NCBI GenBank assembly: GCA_035294085.1
Contig: DATGLP010000027.1
Span: 1-64,000 of the forward strand
Direction of reading: 5' to 3'
DNA from: Acidimicrobiales bacterium
Lineage (GTDB): Bacteria; Actinomycetota; Acidimicrobiia; Acidimicrobiales; Bog-793
DNA length: 64,000 nucleotides
In this document: positions 6,634 to 15,551 of the stretch, in pieces
Position numbering within the stretch: position 1 is the stretch's first letter
Layout of the letters: every line of letters begins with the position of its first letter
The notes under the pieces: model-generated
Told to the model about the DNA's origin: nothing
What the model saw: only the letters and a program-made list of their open reading frames with translations
Databases searched by the model: none
Program-made: the position numbers and the translations under genes

Positions 6634-9600
6634 TAGCGGGGGAGGCTGGCGCGCCGGGCCAGGAGGACCGCGGCGACGGTCGCCGCCGCGCACGAGACGG
6701 TCACGACCGCCCAGCCGGACGGCCCGAGGGGCACGCACCCGAAGTAGCGCCGCACCACGGGCACCTCGATGGCTGCGACGAGGACCGCACCGGACGCGAG
6801 CGCCGCCGTCGTCGCGAGGAGGTCCCCTCGCGCCGCGGCGATCGTCTGGCCGAGCTGGGAGCCGACGAGCGCCGCGAGCGCCATGGTGTCGGCGCGACGC
6901 CGACGGCCCGTCGCGCGGCCGATGGCCCACGCGAGCCCCGCGCCCGCCGCCGTGCACAGGCCGCGCTCGGCGACCTTGCGGGCGAGCGGCCCCGACAGCG
7001 AGCGGTCCGGGCCCTCCTCGAGGAGCTCGGCGACAGGGCGGTCGAGGGGCGGTCGCAGCGCGATCGTGAGCGCAGGAAGGACGTCCGTGAGCAGGTTGAC
7101 GAGCAGGAGCTGGCGTGCGGAGAGGGGGCTGCGCCCGGTCAGCAGACCGACCCCGACGGTGAACGCGAGCTCCCCCGCGTTCCCGCCGAGGAGGATGCCG
7201 AGCGCCTCGGCGACCGACGCCCACATCGCCCGGCCCTCCGCGAGCGCAGCGAGGATGGTCTCGAGGCGGTCGTCGAGGACGACGACGTCGGCGGCGGCGC
7301 GCGCCGAGGGCGTGGCCCGCGCCCCGAGGGCGAGGCCGACGTCCGCGAGGCGGATCGCGCCGGCGTCGTTCGCGCCGTCCCCGGTCATCGCGACCGACCG
7401 TCCGAGGCGGCGGAGCGCCTGGACGATGCGCACCTTGTCGGCCGGGGTGACGCGCGCGAACACCGAGACCGACGGGACGAGCTCGTCGAGCTCGTCGTCG
7501 CCGAGGCGCTCGAGCTCGGCACCGGTGACCACGCGCCGGCCGTTCAAGATGCCGAGCTCCGCGGCGACGCTCTCTGCCGTGCTCGCGTGGTCGCCCGTGA
7601 CCATGACGAGCTCGACACCCGCGGCAGCCAGCTCCCGCACCGCCTCGGCGGCCGTGGAGCGCACGGGATCGGAGAGCGCCACGAAGCCGAGGTAGGTGAG
7701 CCCCGTCACCTCGGCGTCGTCGAGGCGGCCGGCGTGTGCCGGCCGACCCTGCGCCACCGCGATGATCCGCAGGCCGCGTCGGGCGAGCCGCTCGACCTGC
7801 GCCCCGAGCCGCCGACGGGCGCGCCCATCGAGCGGCAGGTCCCTGCCGCCGTCGCGCCAGCTCGCGCACCGCTCGAGGATCTCCTCCGGCGCTCCCTTCG
7901 CGCTGAGGAGGAGGCCCTCCGCGTCGCGGCCCAACGTCGCGTGGTAGGTACGGCTCGGCGAGAACGGCAGCTCCTCCTCGCGCCGCCAGCCCGGCGCCCC
8001 GACCTCCTCCGAGACGCCGAGGGCGGCGGCCGCCTCGACCACGGCGCGGTCGGTCATGTGCACGAGGCCGGCTCCCGCTGGCGGCGTCGCCCGCAGCGCA
8101 GCGGCGAGCACCCGGCGCTCGGGCGGCCCGAGGGTGGCGACCTTCGAGCGCCGAGGCCCCGCAGCAACCTCGGTCAGCAGCGCGCGCCCCGCGGTCAGCG
8201 TGCCCGTCTTGTCGATGCACAGGACGTCCGCCCGGGCGAGCGCCTCGAGCGCCCTCGGGTTGCGCACGAGCGCGCCGTGGGCCGATAGCCGGCGCGCCGC
8301 GGCGAGCTGGGCGAGGGTGGCCGTGACGGGTAGGCCCTCAGGGACGGCCGCGACCGACAGGCCGACAGCCGTCGCGAGCGCCTCCGCGGGTGGCCGTCCA
8401 CGCGCCGCGCCGGCGCCGAGCAGCGCCGCGCTGGCGAGCGCCGTGACGGGCAGCGCGAGGTCCGTCAGCCGGCGGAGGCGAGCCTCGACGCCGCTCTCGG
8501 GGGGCGACTGCGCCGTGGCGTCGGCGCGCGCCGCCTCCGTGTCGGCCCCGACCGCGACCACCGCCGCGAGCGCCGAGCCGCCGAGGACGGCGCTTCCCTC
8601 GTACAGCATCGAGACGCGCTCCGCGACGAGCGGCGCGAAGCACGGCGCCGCGCGCTTGGCGACCGGCAGCGACTCGCCCGTCAGGCTCGACTCGTCGACC
8701 TCGAGGTGGTGCGCCTCCACGATCCGGGCGTCGGCCGCAACCACGTCGCCGGCCCGCAGCTCGACCACGTCGCCCGGCACGAGCGAGGACGCGGCGACGC
8801 GCACCGGGCGGCCCGAGCGGCGGACCACGACGTCGGGAGCGCTCGAGGCCTCGAGCGCGGCGAGGGCGCCCTCCGCGCGCCAGCGGACACCGGCCCCGAG
8901 GACGGCATTGAGCACCACGACGCCGGCCACGAGGGCCGAGTCGAGCACCGAGCCGAGGGCAGCCGAGGCGAGCGCTCCGGCGCCGAGCACGGGGGTGAGC
9001 GGGTTGGCGAGCTCCGCCGCGACGGCACCGACGAAGCGGGTGCCCGGGCCTCTCGCCTGCTTGCCGGCACGTGGCGGCGCAGCTGGGGCGCGCCGGCCTT
9101 CGCGTCCGGTGCGCAGGAGCGTGAGGACCTCGTCGACGGGCAGCTCGTGCCACGGCGGGTCCGGCCCGAGGCGGGGACGGCCCCGCCGGGCGAGCGAGCG
9201 CGCGGCGCGCGCCCCGACGGCCATCGCGGCGAGCGCCGCGAGGTTGGTCCCCGCCATCGCCTGCGCGACGCTCCGGCCAGGAGCGGCGACGTTCCCGAGC
9301 AGGATGCCGAGGAGCGAACCGGCGAGGCCGAGGCGCGCGCTCAGCTGGCTCACCTCCCGTGCCACCGCCACCGCCTCGACGACCATCGCCGCGGTTGCGA
9401 GGTCGCTCGCGACGATGTCGGCGGCGGGCGCCGGGGAGCGGGTGCGCAGGCCGATCGAGCAGTCGGCGGCGAGGAGCGGGCCGGGGGCGCCCCCCCCGAC
9501 GAGGACGACGCCGCAGCCGTCGCCCTGGAGCATCCGGATCGACTCCACGAGCCGGTCGCCCCCCGCCACGAGCAGGTGGGCACCGAAGCGGTCGACGAGA

Positions 9601-10958
9601 CCGAGCTCGTCGCCCGCGATCGCCACCATCAGCCCGGCACGGCGCGCTGCGTCGACGACAGCCTGCCAGCCGGCGACCGCCTGGCGCCGCAGCGTCATCA
9701 CGGCGACCACGCGCCCGGCTGCCGTGAGCCCGTGGGTGGGCACGACCGGCAGCGCGCGCGCCAGGTGGCGCACCTGCCTCGCATCCGCGCCGAGCTGCCC
9801 GAGCGGGCCTGCCGTCCACCGGCCGCGGCGCACGACTCGGTCCGCCTCGGCGACCATCGAGCGGAGCCGCTGGTGAACCTCGAGGTGGTCCGCGCCAGAG
9901 GCGATCGCAACCTCGTCGGGCTCGACGCGCGCCGTGAGCAGCACCTCGGCGTCGATCACGACCGTGTCGAGGCGATCGAGGCGGCGCAGAGCCGCCGGGT
10001 CCAGCACGAGCTCGTCGGCCGCCGAGAGCGCCGTCGAGAGCCGGCTGGCGAAGGCGTCCCGGCCGAGCCGTCCCGCCTTGGAGCTCCCGGCGAAGAGCGC
10101 CGCGCCCGCACGGCGCGCCTCGCGCGTGAGCGCGAGCGTGCCCGCCGCGCCGAGGAGCGAGAGCAGCGATCCGAGGTCCGCGAGGCGCTCCACCGGCCCA
10201 TCTGGCAGCGGGGCGGGCCGCTCGCCCCGCTCGAGCGGCACACGGTGCTCCTCCGGCGGCTCGTGGTCGAGCGCGGGGGAGACGCGCTCGAAGCAGGCAC
10301 GCCGGGCGATGGCGGCGTCGAGGAGCAGGACGCGGTGCAGCGCGTCGGTCGCGAGCGCGAGCGGACCGTGCGCGAGGCCGTGCGCCGCGGCGCTCGCGAG
10401 GGCGGGCAGCAGGTCGGCGAGCCCGGGCCCGACGCCGGCGGCGAAGGCTCGGCGCAGGCGGGGCTGGGCGTCGAGGAGCGAGACGAGCGCGGCTGCCTCC
10501 TGGGCGAACGGCAGCGGCGGCAGTCCGCGTCCGGCGACGGCGAGCGCGAGCCCGGCGGCGTCCGCGACGAGGCCGGCGAGCGCGCGCACGATCGGCTCGA
10601 CGTCGGTCGGCAGCTCCGGCCGATCGTGGCCGAAGCGCTCCTCGGAGACCCCGTGCGCCGCCTCTGCGGCCTCGACCACCGCGAGCAGGTCGCCGACGCC
10701 CACCTCGTCCCCGTCGAAGGCAACCGCGACGCGCCCCAGAACGGCGTCGACCTGCGCCCAGTGCACGCCCTCGAGGCGCCGGAGCGCGGCCTCGAGGTCA
10801 CGCGCCAGGGCCTCGGACCCGAGGCGGCGGGAGGCTCGGACCTCGATGTGCGCGCGATCCCGGCTGGCCCAGATGCGCCGGTGGCGGCGTCCGGCGCTCG
10901 GACCGGCGCGCGCCCCGCCCGAGCGGTCCGGCACGGCTTCGCGCGAGGCGCAGGGCAC
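6633..10958 (-). CDS. Large P-type cation-transporting ATPase (CtpI/CtpH-like)
   Basis: A 1441-residue P-type ATPase, far longer than the usual 700-900. The first ~620 residues include a possible HMA-like fold (about 38-90) and a long low-complexity region with hydrophobic stretches, as in mycobacterial CtpI. The ATPase core is complete: the actuator TGES motif near 755, a PEGLP membrane motif, the phosphorylation site D916 in CIDKTGTLT, and the hinge TGDGANDAGAIRLADVG near 1190. The core looks most like the Ca/Mg/Mn class; the ion is unknown. The gene is divergent from the DUF2237 gene. Its TAG stop shares bases with the IS630 element, but the original stop codon is preserved. Confidence 0.88.
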   Translation of the reverse strand: MPCASREAVPDRSGGARAGPSAGRRHRRIWASRDRAHIEVRASRRLGSEALARDLEAALRRLEGVHWAQVDAVLGRVAVAFDGDEVGVGDLLAVVEAAEAAHGVSEERFGHDRPELPTDVEPIVRALAGLVADAAGLALAVAGRGLPPLPFAQEAAALVSLLDAQPRLRRAFAAGVGPGLADLLPALASAAAHGLAHGPLALATDALHRVLLLDAAIARRACFERVSPALDHEPPEEHRVPLERGERPAPLPDGPVERLADLGSLLSLLGAAGTLALTREARRAGAALFAGSSKAGRLGRDAFASRLSTALSAADELVLDPAALRRLDRLDTVVIDAEVLLTARVEPDEVAIASGADHLEVHQRLRSMVAEADRVVRRGRWTAGPLGQLGADARQVRHLARALPVVPTHGLTAAGRVVAVMTLRRQAVAGWQAVVDAARRAGLMVAIAGDELGLVDRFGAHLLVAGGDRLVESIRMLQGDGCGVVLVGGGAPGPLLAADCSIGLRTRSPAPAADIVASDLATAAMVVEAVAVAREVSQLSARLGLAGSLLGILLGNVAAPGRSVAQAMAGTNLAALAAMAVGARAARSLARRGRPRLGPDPPWHELPVDEVLTLLRTGREGRRAPAAPPRAGKQARGPGTRFVGAVAAELANPLTPVLGAGALASAALGSVLDSALVAGVVVLNAVLGAGVRWRAEGALAALEASSAPDVVVRRSGRPVRVAASSLVPGDVVELRAGDVVAADARIVEAHHLEVDESSLTGESLPVAKRAAPCFAPLVAERVSMLYEGSAVLGGSALAAVVAVGADTEAARADATAQSPPESGVEARLRRLTDLALPVTALASAALLGAGAARGRPPAEALATAVGLSVAAVPEGLPVTATLAQLAAARRLSAHGALVRNPRALEALARADVLCIDKTGTLTAGRALLTEVAAGPRRSKVATLGPPERRVLAAALRATPPAGAGLVHMTDRAVVEAAAALGVSEEVGAPGWRREEELPFSPSRTYHATLGRDAEGLLLSAKGAPEEILERCASWRDGGRDLPLDGRARRRLGAQVERLARRGLRIIAVAQGRPAHAGRLDDAEVTGLTYLGFVALSDPVRSTAAEAVRELAAAGVELVMVTGDHASTAESVAAELGILNGRRVVTGAELERLGDDELDELVPSVSVFARVTPADKVRIVQALRRLGRSVAMTGDGANDAGAIRLADVGLALGARATPSARAAADVVVLDDRLETILAALAEGRAMWASVAEALGILLGGNAGELAFTVGVGLLTGRSPLSARQLLLVNLLTDVLPALTIALRPPLDRPVAELLEEGPDRSLSGPLARKVAERGLCTAAGAGLAWAIGRATGRRRRADTMALAALVGSQLGQTIAAARGDLLATTAALASGAVLVAAIEVPVVRRYFGCVPLGPSGWAVVTVSCAAATVAAVLLARRASLPR

Positions 10959-11013
10959 GCACCAGTACTACCCCACCGACGCCGCCTCCCCGGCGGCACC
11001 AGGCGACTCGACG

Positions 11014-11037
11014 CACCTCGAGGCTCGCCTCGAGGTG
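11014..11037. promoter_or_regulatory. Perfect palindrome in the divergent ATPase / DUF2237 promoter region
   Basis: CACCTCGAGGC and GCCTCGAGGTG form 11-base perfect arms around a TC centre. The site ends three bases before a GATACT hexamer (11041-11046) that fits a -10 box for the gene at 11053, so a bound dimer would cover the -35 to -10 spacer. It is probably an operator; the regulator is unknown. Confidence 0.55.
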
Positions 11038-11052
11038 AGCGATACTTTGGTC

Positions 11053-11445
11053 ATGGCCGACCGCAACGTGCTCGGTGGCGAGCTCGAGCCCTGCGGCTTC
11101 GACCCCCTGACCGGCTTCTACCGCAACGGCTGCTGCCACACCGGCCCCGAGGACGTCGGCAGCCACACGATCTGCGCCGTCGTCACCGCCGAGTTCCTCG
11201 AGCACCAGCGCCGGATCGGCAACGACCTCGTCACTCCGATGCCGCAGTTCCGGTTCCCGGGGCTCGTGCCGGGCGACCGGTGGTGCGTGACCGCGGCGAA
11301 CTGGCTGCGCGCCTATCGCGACGGGGCGGCCTGCTTCGTGGTCCTCGCGTCGACCCACGAGCGGGCGCTCGACATCGTGCCCCTCGACGCGCTGCGCGAG
11401 TACGCCGTCGACGTACCGGCCAGTCCGGGGTCGCTCGAGGAGTGA
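11053..11445 (+). CDS. DUF2237 family protein
   Basis: A 130-residue cytosolic protein with the DUF2237 block: NVLGGELEPCGFDPLTGFYRNG, CCHTGPEDVGSHTICAVVT and the C-terminal FPGLVPGDRWCVTAANW. Four cysteines are conserved-looking. The function of the family is not established. The gene lacks a ribosome site; GATACT six bases before the ATG suggests a leaderless transcript, with a perfect palindrome just upstream. Confidence 0.88.
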   Translation: MADRNVLGGELEPCGFDPLTGFYRNGCCHTGPEDVGSHTICAVVTAEFLEHQRRIGNDLVTPMPQFRFPGLVPGDRWCVTAANWLRAYRDGAACFVVLASTHERALDIVPLDALREYAVDVPASPGSLEE

Positions 11446-11553
11446 GCCACCGTCGGGGAGTGGACTGTCTTGCGGCACGTGGCTTGCAGCCAACGTAGAA
11501 TGGCGTGACGTCCGAGCCCCCGACGCTGCGGCGACAGCGGTGAGGAGCGAGCC

Positions 11554-12165
11554 ATGACCGACGTGACCGTGAGCGCTCCGGCGACGATCGCACCACCCGA
11601 ACAGGCCCTCGCCCGGCCGGACTTCCGGATCGTGCCGGTCGCGGGGTTGCCGGTCGTCGCCGTCGTGCTCGCCGGCCTCGTCGCCGCGATCGAATCCAAC
11701 CGGCTGTGGGCGCTGGACTTCTTCCACGTCGTCGGCGGCGGGCTGTGGACAGGGATCGACCTGTTCCTCGGCTTCGTCATCGGGCCGATCCTCGGCCGCC
11801 TCTCGGTCCCGGCGCGCATCGAGTTCACGACTCGACTCATGCCGAAGATGCTCCTGCTCATGCCGACGCTCGTCACGATGACGCTCGCGGCCGGCTGGCA
11901 GCTGGCGCGCCACGTCGGCACCCTGACCGCCAGCGACCCGAACCACGGGTGGGTCGTCGCCTCCTTCGTCGTCGTCGGCGTGATGGCCATCGTTGCGATC
12001 GGGTTCCTCGAGCCCGCCAACCTGGCCGTCCTCTTCGAGCTGAAGAAGCCACGACCGAACCGTGACCTCATCGCCCGGCTCATGCGACGTTTCGTGTACA
12101 CGGCCGGCATCACCGGCGCGATGCAGGTCGCCACGCTCGTGATCATGACGAGGCTGGCGTCGTGA
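11554..12165 (+). CDS. Four-helix integral membrane protein, possibly CopD/DUF2269-like
   Basis: A 203-residue membrane protein with predicted helices near 28-48, 56-78, 100-120 and 133-155, and a fifth weaker one near the C-terminus. The segment DFFHVVGGGLWTGIDLFLG has the HxxGGxxWxG arrangement found in CopD-like and DUF2269 membrane proteins, where the histidine can bind a metal or haem; the assignment is tentative. TAGAAT just upstream could be a -10 box. It overlaps the following membrane gene by four bases (GTGA), so the two probably form a pair. Confidence 0.65.
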   Translation: MTDVTVSAPATIAPPEQALARPDFRIVPVAGLPVVAVVLAGLVAAIESNRLWALDFFHVVGGGLWTGIDLFLGFVIGPILGRLSVPARIEFTTRLMPKMLLLMPTLVTMTLAAGWQLARHVGTLTASDPNHGWVVASFVVVGVMAIVAIGFLEPANLAVLFELKKPRPNRDLIARLMRRFVYTAGITGAMQVATLVIMTRLAS

Positions 12166-12599
12166 CGACCGAGCTGGCCGGCCGCCCCGACGCTGCGCCG
12201 AGGCGACTGCCGCCCGTCGCCGAGGCCTGCGTCGCGTCGATGGCGCTCGTCGTCGTCGGCGGCATCTACCTCGCGTCGTACCTGCCGAGCCGGGCGCCCC
12301 TCGGGCCCGCCGTCGGCCTCGTCGCGGCCGCGGGAGCGCTGCTCGCCGCCAACGCCGCGGCCCTCGCACGGCTGCGCGCCTTCGCCTGGGAGCGCTTCCT
12401 CCTCGTCCTGCGCTGGGCGCTGCTCGGCTACGCGGTGATCTCGGGGATGCTCGAGTACGTCTTCGTGCTCGACCACACCCGCGGGACGATGCTCGTGCTC
12501 CTCACTGTGATGCTGGTCGTCTTCGCGATCAACATCCCCCTGCTCCTCGCCTTCTCCGTCGCCCGCTACCACGAGGTCGAGCCGGCGCGAGAGGCGTGA
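12162..12599 (+). CDS. Small integral membrane protein paired with the preceding gene
   Basis: A 145-residue protein with four predicted helices (about 22-42, 46-66, 79-98 and 106-130). I recognise no family. Its GTG start overlaps the upstream stop in a GTGA junction, which implies translational coupling and probably a joint complex. The 277 bp that follow, up to the ABC operon, hold no gene I can support. Confidence 0.6.
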   Translation: MTTELAGRPDAAPRRLPPVAEACVASMALVVVGGIYLASYLPSRAPLGPAVGLVAAAGALLAANAAALARLRAFAWERFLLVLRWALLGYAVISGMLEYVFVLDHTRGTMLVLLTVMLVVFAINIPLLLAFSVARYHEVEPAREA

Positions 12600-12876
12600 G
12601 GCGAGGCGGCGCCTCGCCCGGCACGGCGCGAGGAGGCGACGGCGCATCCGCCGACGCGGTGTCGTGGCAGCACGCGTGCACGGCGCGCCGCCCGGCCGTT
12701 CCTGCGGACGGCGGGGGACGAAAGGGCGGCACGCGCCGGCGGCCTCGTTGCGATCGCCTACGCTGCGGGGCCGTCGACACTGGAGCGACGCTGGGGGCGG
12801 GCTCCCCGCCGTCGGTCGGCGGCCGTCCTCGACGGCCTTCGGCCGCCGCGAGGCGGGGCGGCGAGAAGGAGGCCGC

Positions 12877-13782
12877 ATGGCGGTGATCGAGGTGCAGAAC
12901 CTGACGAAGCGCTTCGGGCCGACGCTCGCCGTCGACCACCTGAGCTTCGAGGTGCCGCAGGGAACGATCACCGGCTTCCTCGGGCCGAACGGCGCGGGCA
13001 AGACGACGACGCTGCGGATGCTGCTCGGGCTCGTCACGCCGAGCAGCGGCCGCGCGCTCATCGAGGGCCGGCCCTACGTCGAGCTCGACCACCCGCTGCG
13101 CCACGTGGGCGCGGTCCTCGAGTCCTCGAGCTTCTACCCCGGCCGCCGGGCCCGTGACCACCTGCGCATCCTCGCGATGACCGCCGGCGTGAGCGGCCGC
13201 CGTGTCGAGGAGGTCCTCGAGCTCGTCGGTCTCGCCGGGGATGCCGACCGACGCGTCGGCGGCTTCTCGCTCGGGATGCGCCAGCGCCTGGGCCTTGCCG
13301 GCGCTCTGCTCGCCGAGCCGGGCATCCTCGTCCTCGACGAGCCCGCCAACGGCCTCGACCCCGAAGGCGTCCGCTGGCTGCGGGAGCTGCTCCGCCGCCT
13401 GCGCTCGGAGGGGCGCACGATCCTCGTCTCGAGCCACATCCTCGCCGAGGTGTCCCAGATCGCCGACGGCGTCGTCATCCTCGATCGCGGCCGGCTCGTG
13501 ACCCAGGGCTCGCTCGAGGCCCTGACGGCCGGCGACCGACGGGTCGTCCACGTTCGCACGCCGCGTGCGGCCGAGCTGCTCGCCGCGCTCGAGGGCGCAG
13601 GGATGCGAGGGAGCCTCGGACCGGGCGACCGGCTCGAGGTGCGGGGGGCGAGCCCCGAGCAGGTAGGCGTGCTCGCGGCGAGCCTCGGCATCCCGATCTT
13701 CGAGAGCAGGGCTGAGGAAGCGAGCCTCGAGGACGTGTTCTTCGAGCTGACCGCCGCCGAGGAGCGGGGGGCGAACCGGTGA
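12877..13782 (+). CDS. ABC transporter ATP-binding protein (ABC-2 exporter type)
   Basis: A 301-residue nucleotide-binding subunit. It shows Walker A GPNGAGKTT (about 36-44), the signature GFSLGMRQRLGLAGALL, Walker B ILVLDEPANGLDPEG and the switch histidine in SSHIL. The C-terminal 80 residues are the extension common in antibiotic or bacteriocin self-protection and ABC-2 exporters. ATG at 12877 follows a perfect AGAAGGAGG site. It overlaps its permease gene by four bases and heads a four-gene run. Confidence 0.93.
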   Translation: MAVIEVQNLTKRFGPTLAVDHLSFEVPQGTITGFLGPNGAGKTTTLRMLLGLVTPSSGRALIEGRPYVELDHPLRHVGAVLESSSFYPGRRARDHLRILAMTAGVSGRRVEEVLELVGLAGDADRRVGGFSLGMRQRLGLAGALLAEPGILVLDEPANGLDPEGVRWLRELLRRLRSEGRTILVSSHILAEVSQIADGVVILDRGRLVTQGSLEALTAGDRRVVHVRTPRAAELLAALEGAGMRGSLGPGDRLEVRGASPEQVGVLAASLGIPIFESRAEEASLEDVFFELTAAEERGANR

Positions 13783-14546
13783 CTCGGCTCGTGCGCATCG
13801 AGCTCGAGAAGCTGCGGACCATCCGCCTGCCCTTCGGCCTGCTCACCGCGGCCGCGGCGCTCACGGTCCTCATCACGGTCCTCAAGTGCGAGCGGGCGGG
13901 CACGCTGGCCCGCTCGGGCCTCGAGCGCCCCGCGCTCGACACCGCCCAGGGTCTGGCGAACGCGCTGACGAGCACGGACTTCGCCATGCTGATGGCTCTC
14001 ATCTTCGGGGTCATCGTGACGACGAACGAGTTCCGCCACTCGACCGCGACGACGACCTACCTCGGGGTGCCCGACCGGGCACGGGTCCTCGTCGCGAAGT
14101 CGCTCGCCGGCCTCGTCGGCGGCGCGATCTTCGGTGCGCTCGCTGCTGCGCTCACGACGGCCATCGGGCTCGCCTTCGTCGCCGCGAAGGGCTACCCGGT
14201 CGTGCTCGGCGGGGGCACGATCGCCCGCTACGGCCTCGGTGCGACGCTCGGGAGCGCCCTCCTCGCCGTCGCGGGCGTCGCGGTCGGGACGTTGATCCGA
14301 GGCCAGGTGGCCTCGATCGTCGCCGTGTTCGCCTGGGGCTTCGTGGTCGAGCAGATCGTCGGTGGCCTGTACAACGTCGTCCAGCCCTACCTCCCCTACA
14401 CGGCAGCCCTCACCCTCGCCGGAGGGCAGCTCGCGGGCGGGGTGGCCGCGCTCCCCTTCGCCGCCGCGGTCGCCCTCGTCGCTGGCGTGGCGGTCGCCCT
14501 CGCCGTCGCGGCGGCCCGAACGACGATGCGGCGCGACATCGCCTGA
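13779..14546 (+). CDS. ABC-2 type permease
   Basis: A 255-residue membrane subunit with about six helices, starting at GTG in a GTGA overlap with its ATPase. The pattern HSTATTTYLGVPDRARVLVAKSLAG is typical of ABC-2 permeases paired with the upstream ATPase type. It should form an exporter with the product of 12877-13782; the substrate is unknown. The next gene begins at the base after its stop. Confidence 0.85.
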   Translation: MTRLVRIELEKLRTIRLPFGLLTAAAALTVLITVLKCERAGTLARSGLERPALDTAQGLANALTSTDFAMLMALIFGVIVTTNEFRHSTATTTYLGVPDRARVLVAKSLAGLVGGAIFGALAAALTTAIGLAFVAAKGYPVVLGGGTIARYGLGATLGSALLAVAGVAVGTLIRGQVASIVAVFAWGFVVEQIVGGLYNVVQPYLPYTAALTLAGGQLAGGVAALPFAAAVALVAGVAVALAVAAARTTMRRDIA

Positions 14547-15551
14547 GTGGCCGCGACCGAATCCGGCCGAACCGGCGGCTCGACGCTTCGCGACGGCTCG
14601 GTCCGCCGCGGCGTCATCCACACCGAGCAGCTCACCAAGGTCTACCCGGGCGCCGACTTCGCCGCCGTCGACCGGCTCGACCTCGACGTCGAGGCGGGCG
14701 AGATCTTCGGCCTGCTCGGACCGAACGGAGCGGGCAAGACGACGACGGCGGGAATGCTGACGACGCGGGTCGTGCCGACCTCCGGCCGCGCCTTCGTCGG
14801 GGGAATCGACGTCGCTGCCCACCCCGCGCTCGCCAAGCAGCTCTCCGGCATCGTGTCCCAGCAGAACACCCTCGACCGCCAGCTCACCGTCTTCGAGAAC
14901 CTCTACTTCCACGGTCGGCTGTTCGGCATGGGAGCGAAGGCGTCCAGGCGGACGGCCGACGAGCTCCTCGAGCGCTTCCAGCTCTCGCGCTGGGCGAACG
15001 CCTCCGTCTACGCCCTGTCTGGCGGCATGGCCCAGCGCCTGATGGTGGCCCGCGCCATCTTCCACCGGCCGGCGGTCCTCTTCCTCGACGAGCCGACGGC
15101 CGGCCTCGATCCCCAGAGCCGCCTCGCGCTGTGGGACCTGCTCGGCGAGCTGAACCGCGAGGGTCAGACGATCCTGCTCACCACCCACTACATGGAGGAA
15201 GCAGACCGGCTCTGCGGGCGGGTGGCGATCATGGACCACGGCCGCATCCTCGCCCTCGACACGCCGGCCGCGTTGAAGCAGAGCATCGGCGCCGACACCG
15301 TCGTGACCGTGCGATCGACGGGCGATCCCCGGCGGCTCGGCGAGGTCCTCGTCCGCGACCTCGGGGGCGTCAATCGGGTCCGCCACGCCGACGGCCGACT
15401 CGAGCTCCACGTGCAGGGGACCGATCGCCTCGTCCCACGGATCGTCAACTCGGCCGAGCGTGCCGGCTTCGACATCGTCGACCTGTCGATCGCCGAACCG
15501 AGCCTCGAGACGGTGTTCATCACCCTCACCGGCAAGGAGCTGCGCGAGTGA
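14547..15551 (+). CDS. DrrA-like ABC transporter ATP-binding protein
   Basis: A 334-residue ATPase of the daunorubicin-resistance DrrA subfamily, which energises export of drugs or lipids. Walker A is GPNGAGKTTT (about 59-68), the signature is ALSGGMAQRLMVARA, Walker B is VLFLDEPTAGLDPQS, and TTHYMEEADRLCGRVAIMDHG is the subfamily hallmark. The C-terminus has the DrrA-type accessory domain ending SLETVFITLTGKELRE. It starts at a GTG directly after the stop of the preceding permease and overlaps the next permease by one base. Confidence 0.92.
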   Translation: MAATESGRTGGSTLRDGSVRRGVIHTEQLTKVYPGADFAAVDRLDLDVEAGEIFGLLGPNGAGKTTTAGMLTTRVVPTSGRAFVGGIDVAAHPALAKQLSGIVSQQNTLDRQLTVFENLYFHGRLFGMGAKASRRTADELLERFQLSRWANASVYALSGGMAQRLMVARAIFHRPAVLFLDEPTAGLDPQSRLALWDLLGELNREGQTILLTTHYMEEADRLCGRVAIMDHGRILALDTPAALKQSIGADTVVTVRSTGDPRRLGEVLVRDLGGVNRVRHADGRLELHVQGTDRLVPRIVNSAERAGFDIVDLSIAEPSLETVFITLTGKELRE

